From Pelodera strongyloides (taxonomy: Eukaryota > Nematoda > Chromadorea > Rhabditida > Rhabditidae), in the NCBI GenBank assembly GCA_036852015.1, contig JAANDG010000014.1:558001-622000 (forward strand): a stretch of 64,000 nt of DNA, given 5' to 3'. A program made the translations under genes and the position numbers. Positions 1-13,169 of this stretch are shown in pieces. The notes beneath the pieces are model-generated. The model was not told where the DNA came from and did no database searches. It saw only the letters and a list, made by a program, of their open reading frames with translations. The stretch's first letter is position 1. Each line of letters begins with the position of its first letter.

Positions 1-129
1 CATTTTTGTGCATTATTCTAAGTGGGTCTATTGGGTCTATTTTTTTTCACTTTATGTTCATTTTGCATATGAACATGGAAAGCAGGGGTACTCGATGCGT
101 TTCAAAAACCGGCCGGTATTTCGCTTTAA
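1..129. mobile_element. TTAA-AGCG palindromic element, right part only
   Basis: Right terminal arm (CGATGCGTTTCAAAAACCGG, then CCGGTATTTCGCT-TTAA) ends at 129. The left end is outside the window. Same family as the copies at 8446, 39602, 52375, 59315 and 63278. Confidence 0.7.
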
Positions 130-153
130 TCTGTTTTTTTTTTTTTTTTTTTT

Positions 154-188
<35 letters not shown>

Positions 189-697
189 CATTTTTTTATC
201 GTTGGACAGTTGGACTTATCAGCAGGCAGGATCGCATAAGGCCACACACATTCTTCTATTATGTGCCAGATTGCCGAGCATCTTGCACAGCCTAATGCTT
301 AATTATTTGTTGTATCTTGTATCTGAAATTTTTGGCATTTAGTCGCCGCCGTGTGTTAAATATCCCCATATTGTGTTCTTTAAGAATAATTTAAACTATA
401 TTACCTTGTGAACTCTCTGGTCTCGAAATTTGACATGTTTATTAGTGTTCAAGCCCCTTTTACGTGGTATCCCGACCATAAGGAATAAGCTTTGTTAATT
501 CACTAGCAATCATTTAGTGCGATCTTATGCAACTCTGAGTTTATAGATATTTAATGTGGATTGCGGATTAGAATTAGATACTTATGCGTGTTTCACTTGT
601 TTGTTGATGGCGTTTTGGTGTATTTTTTTTTTGGTTGCTGTTCTAATTTTTGGCCTTACGCTCAAATTTTTTACTATTTGTTTTGATTGCAAACCGA

Positions 698-835
698 GGC
701 CGTATTCACCAACACACAGGGAGCCCTCCCTAGGCTCAAGTGCGCTCTGAATCTCCTGCTCTGCCTCTCTCTCACTCTTTAGCTCCTTGGGGAGGCGGGA
801 GGGTTCCCCGCGTGTTGGTGACTACGGGCATACGG
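698..835. mobile_element. Inverted-repeat element with CGTATTCACCAACAC ends, copy 1
   Basis: GGCCGTATTCACCAACACAC at the left. The right arm CGTGTTGGTGACTACGGG carries a small change. The body shares CGCTCTGAATCTC and TTTAGCTCC with copy 2. Confidence 0.68.
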
Positions 836-1867
836 CTCTGTAGAGGCATTTAGCAGTGTTAAGACTTGGACTTTGCACTGACGTTGGTTTTTGTTGTTGT
901 TTTTATTGTTTTATCTATAAAAGAATTCGCACGTCATTTGTTGTCTATGAATATGGTTTATTTGTGTGATTTGTTTTATTATTAATTCGTAGTTTATAGC
1001 GTGGTTTAATATTCTCTCTTGTCTGCGTCTCTCCGGCGAGAGGGGATGCTACACTATTTGTAGCAAAACAGCGAAGCGCCTAGCGAAAATTATGCAATTG
1101 ACACATCCGCCATGCAGGTGGACAGGCGGTCCGCCATTATTTTCGCTGGGCGGCCCGCCAAAAACGAACGCAGTACTTCGGTTTTTTCTCCATTATGAGA
1201 GCTGATTAACTCAACTGTTTAATAATTGCATGGTTTTTATAACAAATAAGCTTTGTAAACATTAGGTAACAATGATTTCAGTTTTTGAATCACATTTCAC
1301 ATATTAATAAAGTGAGTACACACTTGATTATTTAGCTATTTCTTGTTTACATAGTAAATATCTTTTATTAATTACTTAGATGTATAGAATATTCGTTTAA
1401 AAAAGTAATCTAAGTGTTATCCAACGTTTTCCTTCAAAAAAAGTAAATGTTGGTGAAATCCATCAAAAAGCGTGTTGCGGCGTACTTCAGTCATAAATTT
1501 ACTTAACCTAAGTACCTTTTTGATGGTCAAAAATTTATGACAGAAGTAAATGTTGGTGAAAACGGCCTCAGGATGCATACGCATAGCACATTGTTTTGAG
1601 CGTAAAGGACGAGCGGCTCTTACGCGGCGTGAGCGCCGGGTGGCTGGTTGTCACGCGAAACTGACGTATCACCGCAGATTAGTGCAGCTGCCATAGCCAT
1701 GGCTATACTATTCTTCCTAACAGTGTTAGCCGTATTTTTGACTCTAGTAAGATAATAAGAAGATTGCATCGTCGTTCAAATCTATTGGTATAATATATCC
1801 AAACAAACGCAGTAACCAAATTGATAATATTAGCGATTATTTACTTTCGAATCCCGACTTACTACTC

Positions 1868-2184
1868 AAAGGGATGGGGTCGCTGGAAAGCGAATCATTT
1901 TTTATCTTGTAGTTTGATTGCACAAAGGTATGCATAAAAAAAAGAATATGGAAAATACTTTCTAGACTCTTTTCTAGCGGAGATATGAGAGAAGAGAGGG
2001 GTATCGATCGACAGCCAAAACTAGACGACGTAAAAGACTTGGTTGAAACACAGTATATTTTGCTCATCTCAGCTAGCAGAGACGCAGAGAGTTTAGGAAG
2101 TATTTTCCATATTCTTTTTTAAAGTTTACCTTTGTACAATCAAACTACAAGATAAAAAAATGAGGCGATTTCCATCCCTTTAAA
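1868..2184. mobile_element. Palindromic element with AAAGGGATGG ends
   Basis: The left arm AAAGGGATGGGGTCGC is mirrored by GCGATTTCCATCCCTTTAA. TTTTATCTTGTAGTTTGATT and its mirror lie inside the arms. Confidence 0.65.
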
Positions 2185-2323
2185 AGCAAGACTTCCATTC
2201 ACTCAGATATGAATGGTCGCTGGTAAATGTCCTCCCAGAACATCCCAGCGTAAGGACAAGCAAACTGGACTGTTTCATAAATAAACTTTTATACAGCATT
2301 ACTGCCTGTTGATATTTATTAGA

Positions 2324-2361
<38 letters not shown>

Positions 2362-3838
2362 AGGGCTGACGTTCATCTTCAAATCTTATTCTTTATTTAT
2401 CCCAGAGCTAAAGCTCAAGTAGCAAATCTGACTCTGGTAGTAATACCAAGATGACCCGTCAACTGTCTGTAGTAATAGCATATGAGGACATATCCTCGAA
2501 AATGATTTACAACCCGAAACTGACATGTAAAAGTGTAAAAAAAACCTGTTACACGGTCATTTATTGCGAGTTTATGGCCAACACAAGACGGTGATGGATC
2601 GGCTACTATATTCGCGTAAAACATCGCTCAATTTAGATATTTTATTGATATAAAAGAGATGCAAAAAATCGACATAATACTTGATGAATGTAATATGTAT
2701 TCGCTAACTATAACACTATAATCTATACACAAATAAACATTTGACGATCACGACGAAATACTTTATTCCCAAAAAAGTAATCGAAAAAGACAAAGTATCC
2801 TATGGACAATGAAGAACCTAGTTGTTTTCTTCTGTTGGTGCACTGTGAATTCAAGGATACCTTTCCATGTCGTAATGTATTTCTTCGAAGTTATAATGTC
2901 TTCGAGGGCTTGTTTCTATATAATCATGCACACTTTTCGAATAAAAAGTTTATATTAATAATAATGTCTTTACCTTAGAAATATTGAAGTGACGATACCA
3001 TCATATATCATATTCCGCATTGCCATGATATAGTAGCAATAAGTATGACGATTACAAAAGCTTCAATGCCTAATAATAATTGCTTAATTACTCTAATTAC
3101 CGTCTTGATGGGTCGAGATTGCGCGGCCATTATGAAATTTGTGCGCTTCCCTGCCGCGGCTCACATTTCATCCATATGGCGCTCACTTGGCAAATGTCAC
3201 CCCGTTCAATTAGGGTGTTGATTTTAAGCGGTTATATCACATAACACATAACTACTTCTTAAACTAATTATGATTCCAGTCTAAAATGCAAAGCGATATA
3301 AGACCCTGTTTTTTGAAATGCAAGTGTCGTTTACTCGCATATCACATAAACTATTACATAAATTTTATTTATTTTAATTGTTTAATTCAGCTGGTCAAGT
3401 TCTCCAAGACCCAAACACAATTTCAGCGGATTGATATAAGCATTGTATCTTTTATCCTACAGCCTACAGTACTCACACCTCATGCTCGTTAGCGTCTTAT
3501 CTCAAGGGTTAGTTATCCCCTGTTTCCCGCGGCACTTTCCCTCTCTTTGTCCAAGTTAGCCAAGCCGTTGACCGTTTACCAGCTGCGTTCCCATGAGCAG
3601 ATTTGGATATTGATAGCGGTTTGGTCGAAAGTTCATTTTCATATACATATGCATACCATACTATTGTGTCAACCTTGTTTTAATATCCATTTTAATATTT
3701 TCTAAACTGTTGGGACTTAATTTATGCTCGTGTATTTACGGGGGCCCAATTCATTTCCTACCTATCAAACAGCGTGTTTTGAGACTGAATGATTACCTTA
3801 TTTATTCTGAATTCTATCTCTCTCACTCTCTATCCCCC

Positions 3839-3870
<32 letters not shown>

Positions 3871-4510
3871 GTTTCGGAAAATTGATTGGAATGTTAAAAA
3901 TTATTTATAAAATAGTTTATTTATTAGAATTCTCCTAGTCCATGAGGATGTTGTTTTGATTTCATCACTGCCACCAGCAAAGATATAGAGACTAATTAAC
4001 AATTCGCCTAATTATATTCGGTTATGCGCCAAAGAGCAGATTACCGACGGATAATTGGTCGAATGGTTTCTTCCCAGGCACAAACATACACATTCCTATA
4101 GGCAATTGATCGTGCCACATGATATGAGAATTAGATAGACTTCCTCCATGAAGCAATATAATTAATTTTTTAAGATAATTAAAACTACGGCCATTCAATT
4201 GTCGCTGAATATCTTACATCATATTGATGCACACATTTTAATGTGTCAATAAATATTTATTTATTTATAATATGATGTTTCTGATCGTGTGATTTAAAAT
4301 GTCTAAATTAAATTAAATTATGATTTAAAATTTAAATTATGATTTAAAATGTCTGTACAAATCATGTGCACTTCCAATAAGTATATTTTTGGACAGTAGT
4401 GAATTTTTGGTGAAACTGTAAGTACCGTACGCTTTTGGCATACGTGCAGTTTGTGACAGAAGTCAGCGTTGGCGGAAACGGGCCTCATTGTCTTTGTTCC
4501 AATTTTGTTC

Positions 4511-4923
4511 CAAAGGAGGAGGCTCGAAGTGCTCAAATAGTTTCCTTTTATCGAAAGACGATGGTATTAAATTCCGACAGACATGCTTTACAAGACAAAA
4601 GCTTTTAATTAGAAGGAGTAAATCAAAATAAAACTTTGAATTTTATAAAAATTTTGGATCGTAGTAAATAGTTGATTTCCATAGTGGGCATTCAAATTTT
4701 TTGCCGGCTTGCAAAATGACTTGTAAATTTGCATGCCCACTATGGAAATCAACTATTGACTACGATCCAAAATTTTAATACAATTCTTAGTTTTATATTG
4801 ATTTACTCCTTCCAATTAAAAGCTTTTGCTTTGTAAAGCATGTCTTTCGCAATTTAATGCCATTGGCTTTCGATAAAAGGAAACTATTTGAGCACTTCAT
4901 TCTCGTGAGCCTCCTCCTTTAAA
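4511..4923. mobile_element. About 410-bp palindromic element with AGGAGGAGGCTC ends, copy 1
   Basis: The arms include GCTCAAATAGTTTCCTTTTA and its mirror, and the pair CTTTTAATTAGAAGGAGTAA / mirror. The right end is CCTCCTTTAA. Confidence 0.7.
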
Positions 4924-5355
4924 TTCAGCCCTATACCTTTCTTACTTTCGTCATTATTATTTTTTGGTGAAAAAGCGTAGTTCAGGTTTAGAATGTACAT
5001 TGCCCTTACTTCATCTCATCTTATGGATTATGGTGACACACATCCTGGTTAGATACTAAATCAAATATAAAATTAGATACAAAAATCCGACAGCGAACTT
5101 TTATTTTCATTAAATAACGTTTCATTTCTAGTTTTCAAACTTGCAAAGCTCATTTTATATAGATTATCCTGGATTAAAATTTAGATGATCTCCTAAAGTA
5201 AATATGTGTATGGTTTTTTCTCCAGATTGTTCCCATTTTATGTCTATTACATTATACAAAAGGGCACCAAAGTTCCGAGTAGAAGAGAAAAACTTCCGAG
5301 TTTCAAGATCGGGAGCTCCAGTATTTGTCATCGTGTATGGTACAGAACTACACAT

Positions 5356-6153
5356 CACAGGAAAGTGGAAACCCCGATTATTTTCGAAAAAAACCCCGAT
5401 ATGGCCCCGATTCTTCCAAAAAAAACCCGATGTGACCCCGATCATGTCCCGCAAAAAGCCCGATCACGAATAATCCGGAGCATATCGGGAACAGTTCCCA
5501 ATATAACCCCGATTATTAAAAAAAAACCGATATGGCCCCGATTATTTGTCGAAAAACCCCGATAAACCCCGATATGACCCCGATTATTTTCCAGAAACCC
5601 CGATATGGCCCCGATCACGGCCCGATTTTTTGAGGGACGTGATCGGGGCCATATCGGGGTTTTTGGTTTCCCATGTGGTGAACTCGGAGCACCTAGGCCT
5701 CTTCATGGAAAACCAAAAACCCCGATATGGCCCCGATCAGGTCCCTCAAAAGATGGGCCGTGATCGGGGCCATATCGGGGTTTTCTGGAAAATAATCGGG
5801 CCAGATTGGGGTTTTTGGAAATGGTCGGGGTGATAACGGGGTTTTTCGACAAATAATCGGGGCCATCTCGGGATTTTTTGAGAGAATCGGGGCCATATCC
5901 GGCCTTGTTCCCGATATGCTCCGGATTATTCGTGATCGGGCTTTTTGCGGGACGTGATCGGGGCCATCTCGGGATTTTTTGAGAGAATCGGGGCCATATC
6001 CGGCCTTGTTCCCGATATGGCCCCGATTATTCGTGATCGGGCTTTTTGCGGGACGTGATCGGGGCTATATCGGGGTTTTTTGGAAGAATCGGGGCCATGT
6101 CGGGGTTTTTTCCAAAATAATCGGGGCCATATCGGGGTTTCCACTTTCCTGTG
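5356..6153. mobile_element. 798-bp element made of CCGATATGGCCCCGAT units in both directions
   Basis: Terminal inverted repeats are CACAGGAAAGTGGAAACCCC (5356) and its mirror ending at 6153. Inside, the unit ATCGGGGCCATATCGGGG and its complement recur more than ten times, giving a palindromic and tandem structure. Open frames here are repeat artefacts. Confidence 0.75.
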
Positions 6154-6199
6154 TAGAGATAGAACAACAAATCGAACATTTTGAATGAAAACAAATTAC

Positions 6200-6214
6200 T
6201 TAGGCTTAGGCTTA
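6200..6214 (+). repeat. Two TTAGGC units
   Basis: TTAGGCTTAGGCTTAA between two large palindromic elements. Confidence 0.6.
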
Positions 6215-6262
6215 ATCTCTACCTCATAGATCTCCCAGAAAATATTTCACGCCGGCGATCAA

Positions 6263-6750
6263 TTAAAGGGATAGGTTCATCTCGAATCACCTCTCTTTTT
6301 ATTGTTTTTATTGATAATAGCACAAATATCATTCACAATGAAAATTAAATCAATCACAAAACAATACGCCTCGCGGAAGAAGCTTCCGTTATTGGAAGCT
6401 AGGTGATCGGAAGCCAAAATCTAAACGCAAAAACTAATACCGTACAAAGATCCTGCGGGCCAATGACAATTAGCCAGGCTACAAACTACACTCGGCAGGA
6501 CATTATTTTCCGTGTGTGTATCATTTAATTCGCTCTTGGCTAATTGCCATTAGCCCGATTGAGCTGTGTACGGTATTAGTTTTTGAGTTTAGATTTTGGC
6601 TTCCGATCAACTGGCTTCCAATAAAGGAAGCTTCTTCTGCGAGGCGTACTGTTCTGTGATTGATTTAATTTTCATTGTGAATGATGTTTGTGCTATTATC
6701 AATAAAAACAATAAAAAGAGAGGTGATTTGAGATGAACCTATCCCTTTAA
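6263..6750. mobile_element. 488-bp palindromic element with AGGGATAGGTTCA ends
   Basis: TTAA-AGGGATAGGTTCATCTCG at the left and its mirror ending GAACCTATCCCT-TTAA at the right. Arms of more than 200 bases, including TTGATAATAGCACAAA and its mirror. Same terminal family as 47192-47673, but a different interior. Confidence 0.75.
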
Positions 6751-7637
6751 CTAGAGATTCTTAAATATCTTAATGGTCGCTCGCGTGACGTCACTGAATA
6801 AAGTTAAAGTATTGATTACGCAATATTCGATGAGAACATTTATACTTGACATCTGACTGTAACTTATATCCTTGGCTCCGCCTTTAGTTCTCTAGACTCC
6901 GCCCATTACCTCCTCTCAACCCCTCACCCTCCCCCTCCCTACTTCCCACCCTGCATCCCTCTTCCTCCCTCTGGTACCTCTTTGCGGGGACACCACCACT
7001 AAATATACCCAAAGTCCGCGCATCAATCATTCGTGGTGAAAATGCTTTGACAGGTCACGATAATTTTCCGAAGCCGCCCTCCAAAATGAGTCAATCGATT
7101 TTGTCCTTAAAAACCCTCTCATAAATTACCACCCTTTAAGAACCATTATTTTCTTGTTCACCTTATTGTCGGGCTAATTTAAAGAGGTAGTAAGTAGTTT
7201 TGAAGTGTATGCTGCAAAATTATATGTACATGTATTATATGCAAATTTTTGGATCTCTCTCGGGATTTCCAGCATAGAATGAAGAATAAGTTTCACAATG
7301 ACGCGCAACACCGTTGCAACAATCATTACTACCGTATCTCATTTTTACCGGTTTACTGTAACTGTATTACACTTAAATGTGCTAGTTGGCGAATTAACAC
7401 TTAACTCCAATCATGGGCAAGACATACTGATGTTTTTTTTCGGGAAACTGAAAACTAAATGAATGAAAATGAAAGTGCGAAGTCTGATTTTTGTATCTAA
7501 TTATTTAATCACCAGTCGTAACCACCCTTGTAATTCCCCTTTTTTCCTTTTTCTTTTTCCTCCTCTTGCAAACGATCTTTCGAACTTTCGGTGGGACGGC
7601 TTTGCAGTATTTATTACATGTTGCCTAATCGTATCTG

Positions 7638-7789
7638 TTATGGGGTTCGCAAGTATGCACCTTGCAAGTATGTACACGAAGCACCGTATATTGGAACTAA
7701 GTATGAGTATATAACATAAGTAATTATAAAATCGTTCCAAGACTCATTTTTCGAAGACAAATTTTTCGGCATACTTGCAAACCCCATTA
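7638..7789. mobile_element. TTATGGGGTTCGCAAGTAT inverted-repeat element, copy 1
   Basis: Ends TTATGGGGTTCGCAAGTATG and CATACTTGCAAACCCCATTA. About 150 bp. Copies at 8055-8209 and 9587-9733. Confidence 0.65.
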
Positions 7790-8054
7790 TTTATTCAACT
7801 ACGTAAATCCGTACTTACCAACTAAAAAGTGTGCGTTGGTTACAGTTTTTCCGACGGTTTTCCAGCTAAGACGATTTGTTTTGTACATTATTCCCGATAC
7901 AGTAATATTCGCTTACAATTAGTATAGCGCCATAAGCATAAGGGGAATTCCTGGATTACGGACGTACCGGGCACCGTATATATTAGATACGTAGATGACG
8001 TTGAATAGGCAGTTCCTTGCACCGAACAAGCGTGACTGTATGTGATCTTCTACG

Positions 8055-8209
8055 TTATGGGGTTCCCAAGTATCCCGAAAATTCGGTGTGATTCTGTCAA
8101 TACTACCGTATTTCTGCACGAAACTTGCACATATAATATGAAAAATTAAAAAAATTTTATCGTGTAGTTCCAAGATAGTAAATTTTCAGCATACTTGGAA
8201 ACCCCATAA
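8055..8209. mobile_element. TTATGGGGTTCCCAAGTAT element, copy 2
   Basis: Shares TCCCGAAAATTCGGTGT, TACTACCGTATTTCTGCACG and AATATGAAAAATTAA with copy 3. The right end is CATACTTGGAAACCCCATAA. Confidence 0.68.
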
Positions 8210-8445
8210 AAGGCTTACGGTGGCTAAAATTTGTCATGGAATATCTGTTTGATCTGCCAGCTAAGTACCTTCCTAAGAGGTGGGTTCAGATTGTTTCAAC
8301 AACTTAACCCGCCGTTGACTTATTCAACTAACGTGAGTGCATTTATAACCTAGCTGGAAGGCTGGCACTCCACCTCCCAATTATGCAGATATAGTTTCCT
8401 TATGTGCTGTCGTTCCATAACACCGCACCGCATCGCTTTAACAAT

Positions 8446-8639
8446 TTAAAGCGGAATACCGGTCGGTTTTTGAAACACATCAAGTACACCAGCATTCTTG
8501 TGCCTTATGCCGCCTATGCAAATGACAATATGATATGTTAGAATAAAAAATCTAACTAAATTCGAGCAAATTAGCATAAATACGTAAGAATTCAGTTGTC
8601 CACGATGCGTTTCAAAAACCGGCCGGTATTTCGCTTTAA
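8446..8639. mobile_element. TTAA-AGCG palindromic element (194 bp)
   Basis: Left end TTAA-AGCGGAATACCGG, right end CCGGTATTTCGCT-TTAA. The arms are inverted repeats including GAAACRCAT / ATGCGTTTC. No coding capacity, so it is a miniature inverted-repeat type element. Confidence 0.75.
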
Positions 8640-9586
8640 CCTTTGCAATATTACAATTGCAAACCACCTCCAACTAATTCTGACTTGCATACAAAATCAT
8701 GCTTGTCATAAATCTTCGACTAGCCGGCTGTCCCTTACGAGTTGATTAGACCGAAGCCGCCTGGATTTATTATTACTTTATTGACTTTTATTACTTGATC
8801 CATCATTGTTCTCCGGCTGTGGAGCACAACTTGATTTGCATACCGGGGAGGGTATCTCTGCCAGCCTCCGTATCTCATATCTCTACTTTCTCTAGCCACC
8901 TGCGCCTCATAGGGAGTACAGTACCATTATATAACCGACCTGTTGATGTGAGCACTATTAGGCACTATTATATAGATCTGCCTCCCAGCGGTACCTTTTA
9001 TCTGGGTGTAACTCTATCCGAGTTAGTTTGTTGTCCCACCATAGCAATGAGATATGGGATTAAGCCAGCGGTTTAGCCGTAATGTTGGTGTATGAAATAA
9101 ACCCTGCTCTCGCAACGAACAAAATACTAAACATTTTATTGTAATACTTCCAACAACATTATCCAATTTTGTTAATTGTAGGAGAAATGAGTGGGCTAAC
9201 TGAGTGCAAAATCACGATGGGTGCATAAAGATTTACATTTACAGTAGATATTGTTGCTATAAGCTCCTTGAAAATAAGGATATGTTGTTCGTTGCACTCA
9301 ATTCTTAAAAAAAAATTAAAGTAGCAGATTGATCCTGTCACCGAGACTATAATCAGACTTACATTATGCAAAAAATATGACCGGGCCCAAGCAAAACAAC
9401 AATATCGTGGCTTCTTATGGATGAAGAGAGAAAGAATTCCCAACAACTTTTACGGTCATTTTTCATAGGACCAAAAATAATTTGTCAGCCGGCACTCAAT
9501 GTACAGTTCACACTAGGTGATTGTATATTGTGTGCCAATTGTACACTTACAGGTTTATAAGCGACTTTTAGGACAAACTTTGCTAA

Positions 9587-9733
9587 TTAATGGGGTTTGT
9601 AAGTATCCCGAAAATTCGATGTATTCTGTTCCTACTACCGTATTTCTGCACGAAACCTGCACCATAATATGGAAAATTAATAAATGTTCTCGTGTAGTCT
9701 GTAAACTTTCAGCATACTTGCAAACCCCATTAC
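9587..9733. mobile_element. TTAATGGGGTTTGTAAGTAT element, copy 3
   Basis: Nearly the same interior as copy 2 (TACTACCGTATTTCTGCACG). The right end is CATACTTGCAAACCCCATTA. Confidence 0.68.
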
Positions 9734-11271
9734 AAGGACAAAACGTTAAATATTCGCCCAGCAATTTTTTCAGTTGTGTAATTTTTATTGGCCACCGGTA
9801 GAGCCGTCGAGCAGAGGTTGCCTGCTGTGTACGGTTTACAATAGCGGAATCTAGGTTGGGGTCCAGAGGCGAGCAACTGTTTTGCTGTGCGTATTACAGT
9901 AAATCGACATGTCATTGTTTTTAGAGCTGCATTGTTCCGGTATATCTAACCAAGGTATTTTATCCAAAATGTGAATGTAAATTCGTCTCTGCACAAAGAG
10001 CTCCGACTTTGTGTCGATTGATTTCATTTCCCCTTTAAGCGCTTGTTTGTTGACGGGTTGTAAGCGTTTTTTTAGAGTTGTGTTCGAGATTAACCGTTAC
10101 ACAGAGCTAATCAGCTTGTATTGTAAAGCGTACTCCTTTATGTGCCCACCGGTACCAGACGGCTATCGCCGCCTGAGGCAACTATGCAGGCGATATTACG
10201 AAAAATAGCCACACTTATAAGTAACTCCGGAAAAGTATCTTCCAAAGTTTACATGATAGGACTCGATTGCGCTTATCTTGAAGGGTTACGAAGAGTTGCC
10301 CTATTTATAGCAAACGCCTGAAACGTAAACAAAGTAGTGGAGGAGCTCTTCGGCTTTCCCAAGACTGACCATAAAACGAGTGAGCTCCAACTCTCCTTTT
10401 ATACCCTTTAGATACTCTAATTTGTTTGACGGAATTCCGTTGCGGACATACAGAATTTCAAACTCTTCTCCTTTATATAATAAGATAGTGAACAGTCTGG
10501 CGGCCTTTGTTCTATGAAAAATTTCAAAATATGTCCTGCAACTAAGTTATCTCTTTCATGCACAAGCAAATTGCAACAATTTGTAAAATTATTCATTAGT
10601 CTACCGTAGGTTATCGTAGTATTTTTGTTTGTTTAACGCATCTGTGAGGGAGAGAGAGAGAGTTGGCGAGAGAGTTAGAGAAACAAAAAGACAGAGAGAT
10701 AGCCCGCGAGCTGAGAAAATCGCTTAGCTTGCTTCTGTTTGCCATAGGCATAGGAACTACTGTAACCGAATAGTCGCAGCCTCGCAGCTCTATAGTCTTT
10801 AGTTTCTTAGAATTTAGAATATGAGCGAACGGTTTACTATATCTTTGACGTTAATCACTATAATCATTGTTTTTTTTTCGAAATGATGATCCTAGGAAGT
10901 TTGTAGAGGTTTATTCCCAGAGCTAAGCAGCTAAATATAATCCGGGGTTTAATTTTAGTGTAAGTGTACGGTACCGCATGTACGCACGTTTAGAATGAAT
11001 CTAATAACGGTCCTGTGCGCGAATGGCTAAATTCCAATGGTGATTAAACGTAATTTATCCTTGAGTAAATTAAATTGTAAACCGATTTGGGCATATGACT
11101 CCTGCTAATTAAAGCTACAGTATGACAGCCGTTTTGTGAAACACACGCTGTTCAACTGCATTTCCATATATTATATGCAAATTTTTGTGCCGTTCTTGGC
11201 ATTTCCCGAACGGAATGGTCACACCAAAACATAAACGTTATTGAATGTTTCAAAAACCACGTGTATACCGC

Positions 11272-11442
11272 TTAAAGCGAAATGCTAGCCTCTTTGGAAA
11301 ATTTGCATATGATAAGGAAATCCTATGTATCCTATGCTAATTTTGTACGATTGCCGTGGACGATCGTACAAAATTAGCATAGGATACATAGGATTTGCTT
11401 ATCATATGCAAATTTTCCAAAGGGACTAGCATTTCGCTTTAA
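11272..11442. mobile_element. 171-bp near-perfect palindrome, copy 1
   Basis: TTAA-AGCGAAATGCTAGCC at the left, mirrored by GGGACTAGCATTTCGCT-TTAA. The arms match almost throughout and meet near CGTGGACGATCG. Same length as the copy at 14855. Confidence 0.78.
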
Positions 11443-12747
11443 AAACTGATTTTAATTTCTTCTTTCCCGCGTCTTTCCCCCTTTATAACAGTACCTCCTG
11501 CTTCCTGCCATATATATATTTTTTTAGCAATTTGGTCCCTAAAAATGTTGGATTACTTTGAGTTTTTGGTTTCTAACTTGTAAGCGCTCAACTGACCTTA
11601 ACTACGACGTTTTTTGTTGGAGAAAGATAAGTTTTTGCCCTATTCGCCAAGTTATTATCACCGGGCAAAATGTTGCGATTTGCCCATTTCACTAGTAATT
11701 TTGCTTCTTCAATTTTGCTGATAAGTTCCCAAAATAAATGTTGTATATATAGTTATATTCTCCAAAATGAGGTAAGGATGGTTAGAACTAAAATTGGACG
11801 CTCTTAAATCATGCACCGTCCAAAACTTCCGTTTTAGATACATAGGTATTATATTAGTATTAACATAGACTATATAGAACGTATGAAAAACATGTACTGT
11901 GTGAAAAACATGTACCATCTTTAATGTTCTTGAAGCATAAAATATTTATTTTATTTATTTTACCATAATTTATTCTTGAAACATGAGGTGGAGATGATTT
12001 TTCGTACTAAAATAATGCGCATCTGGACGTAAACTTTTGTTATTTTTTCTAATCATCCTTAATTATAATTCTACTGACGTAATTTTGTCCAGTGCCAGTG
12101 TTTAGAACTTTTCACTGGAAAGTCGCCTTGACGTCTTATTACATAGAGGAGAAAGGTTTGAAACTGTGTGATTTTGTTTGTTTTTACGACCGCAACGTTT
12201 TTCTACGTTTTAGGGATTTGTCATAAGTAGGCCAACTTTTCACATCTCTCCAAAATAAACGTCATCGAATTTTATTACATAAACTTTGGAATTTTACGCT
12301 TCAGACGCTTCATAGAAATATGCCGACTTCGAAGTATCGTAGCATTGGAAAGTCGCCTCAGGCTGCGATAGCCGTCAGGTGTTTTATATGCAAAGTGTCT
12401 TCAACTGTGCGCCGCTTACACCCAGAAGGTTACATGTCATATGAGAATCAGCAAACCACGTGGCACTGATAAGGACAATCCTGGTAATCATCAGTTCTCT
12501 TTATAAGTCGTACTAGGCCCTTCAGTTTCCTTTAGTTTAGTTTTGCTGCGTGGCTAGGATAGCTAGTAGCATATTTTCTTCCGCCGCAGCCGAAATAAGA
12601 GCCGAACCTATGGTCACTGCATGTCTGTGCTGCTAAACACTGCGCTAGCCGGGGGCATTTTTTTCTAAATAGCTTGTACCATTGCTGCTAGATCTCTAAG
12701 AAGTCGACAAAATATCATTTGCGTTGGAATACTTCTACTTTGCTTCT

Positions 12748-13169
12748 ACTGGAGGAGGCTCACACGAATGAAGTGCTCAAATAGTCTCCTTTTATCGAAG
12801 GATGATGGGTTGTCCTTCCAAAAAACAAGCATTATAAGGTTCAGCGCTTTAGTTTGGAGGAAATAATTAATCTAAGAAACTCGAGTCAAATAAAATAACC
12901 TATCGTATGCAAGGTTGACTTCAAAGCTAAACATGCAAATTCACAAGTCATTTTGCAAGCCAGCCAGCACAAAATTTGCATACCCACTATGGAAATCAAC
13001 TATTTACTACGATCCAAAATTATTACAGACTTCATAGTTTTATATTGATTTACTCCTTCTAATTAAAAGCTTTTGCATTGTAAAGCATGTCTTTCGGAAT
13101 TTGATACCATCATCTTTCGACAAAAGGAAACCAGTTGAGCACTACATTCTCGTGAGCTTCTTCCTTTAA
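12748..13169. mobile_element. About 420-bp palindromic element, copy 2 of the 4511 family
   Basis: It shares GGAGGAGGCTC, GTGCTCAAATAGTCTCC and CATGCTTTACA-type blocks with 4511-4923. The left half is more decayed than the right. Confidence 0.68.

Noticed and set aside
137..185. Poly-A tail of a processed retrogene (minus strand)
   Set aside because: No coding or SINE-like body adjoins it; T runs are frequent in this window.
5164..6188. Several 66-119-codon frames in all directions
   Set aside because: They translate the CCGATATGGCCCCGAT repeat; no codon structure, starts at repeat units.
8795..9076. 93-codon plus-strand frame (IHHCSPAVEHNL...)
   Set aside because: No recognised domain, no splice sites in phase and no neighbouring exons; probably chance.
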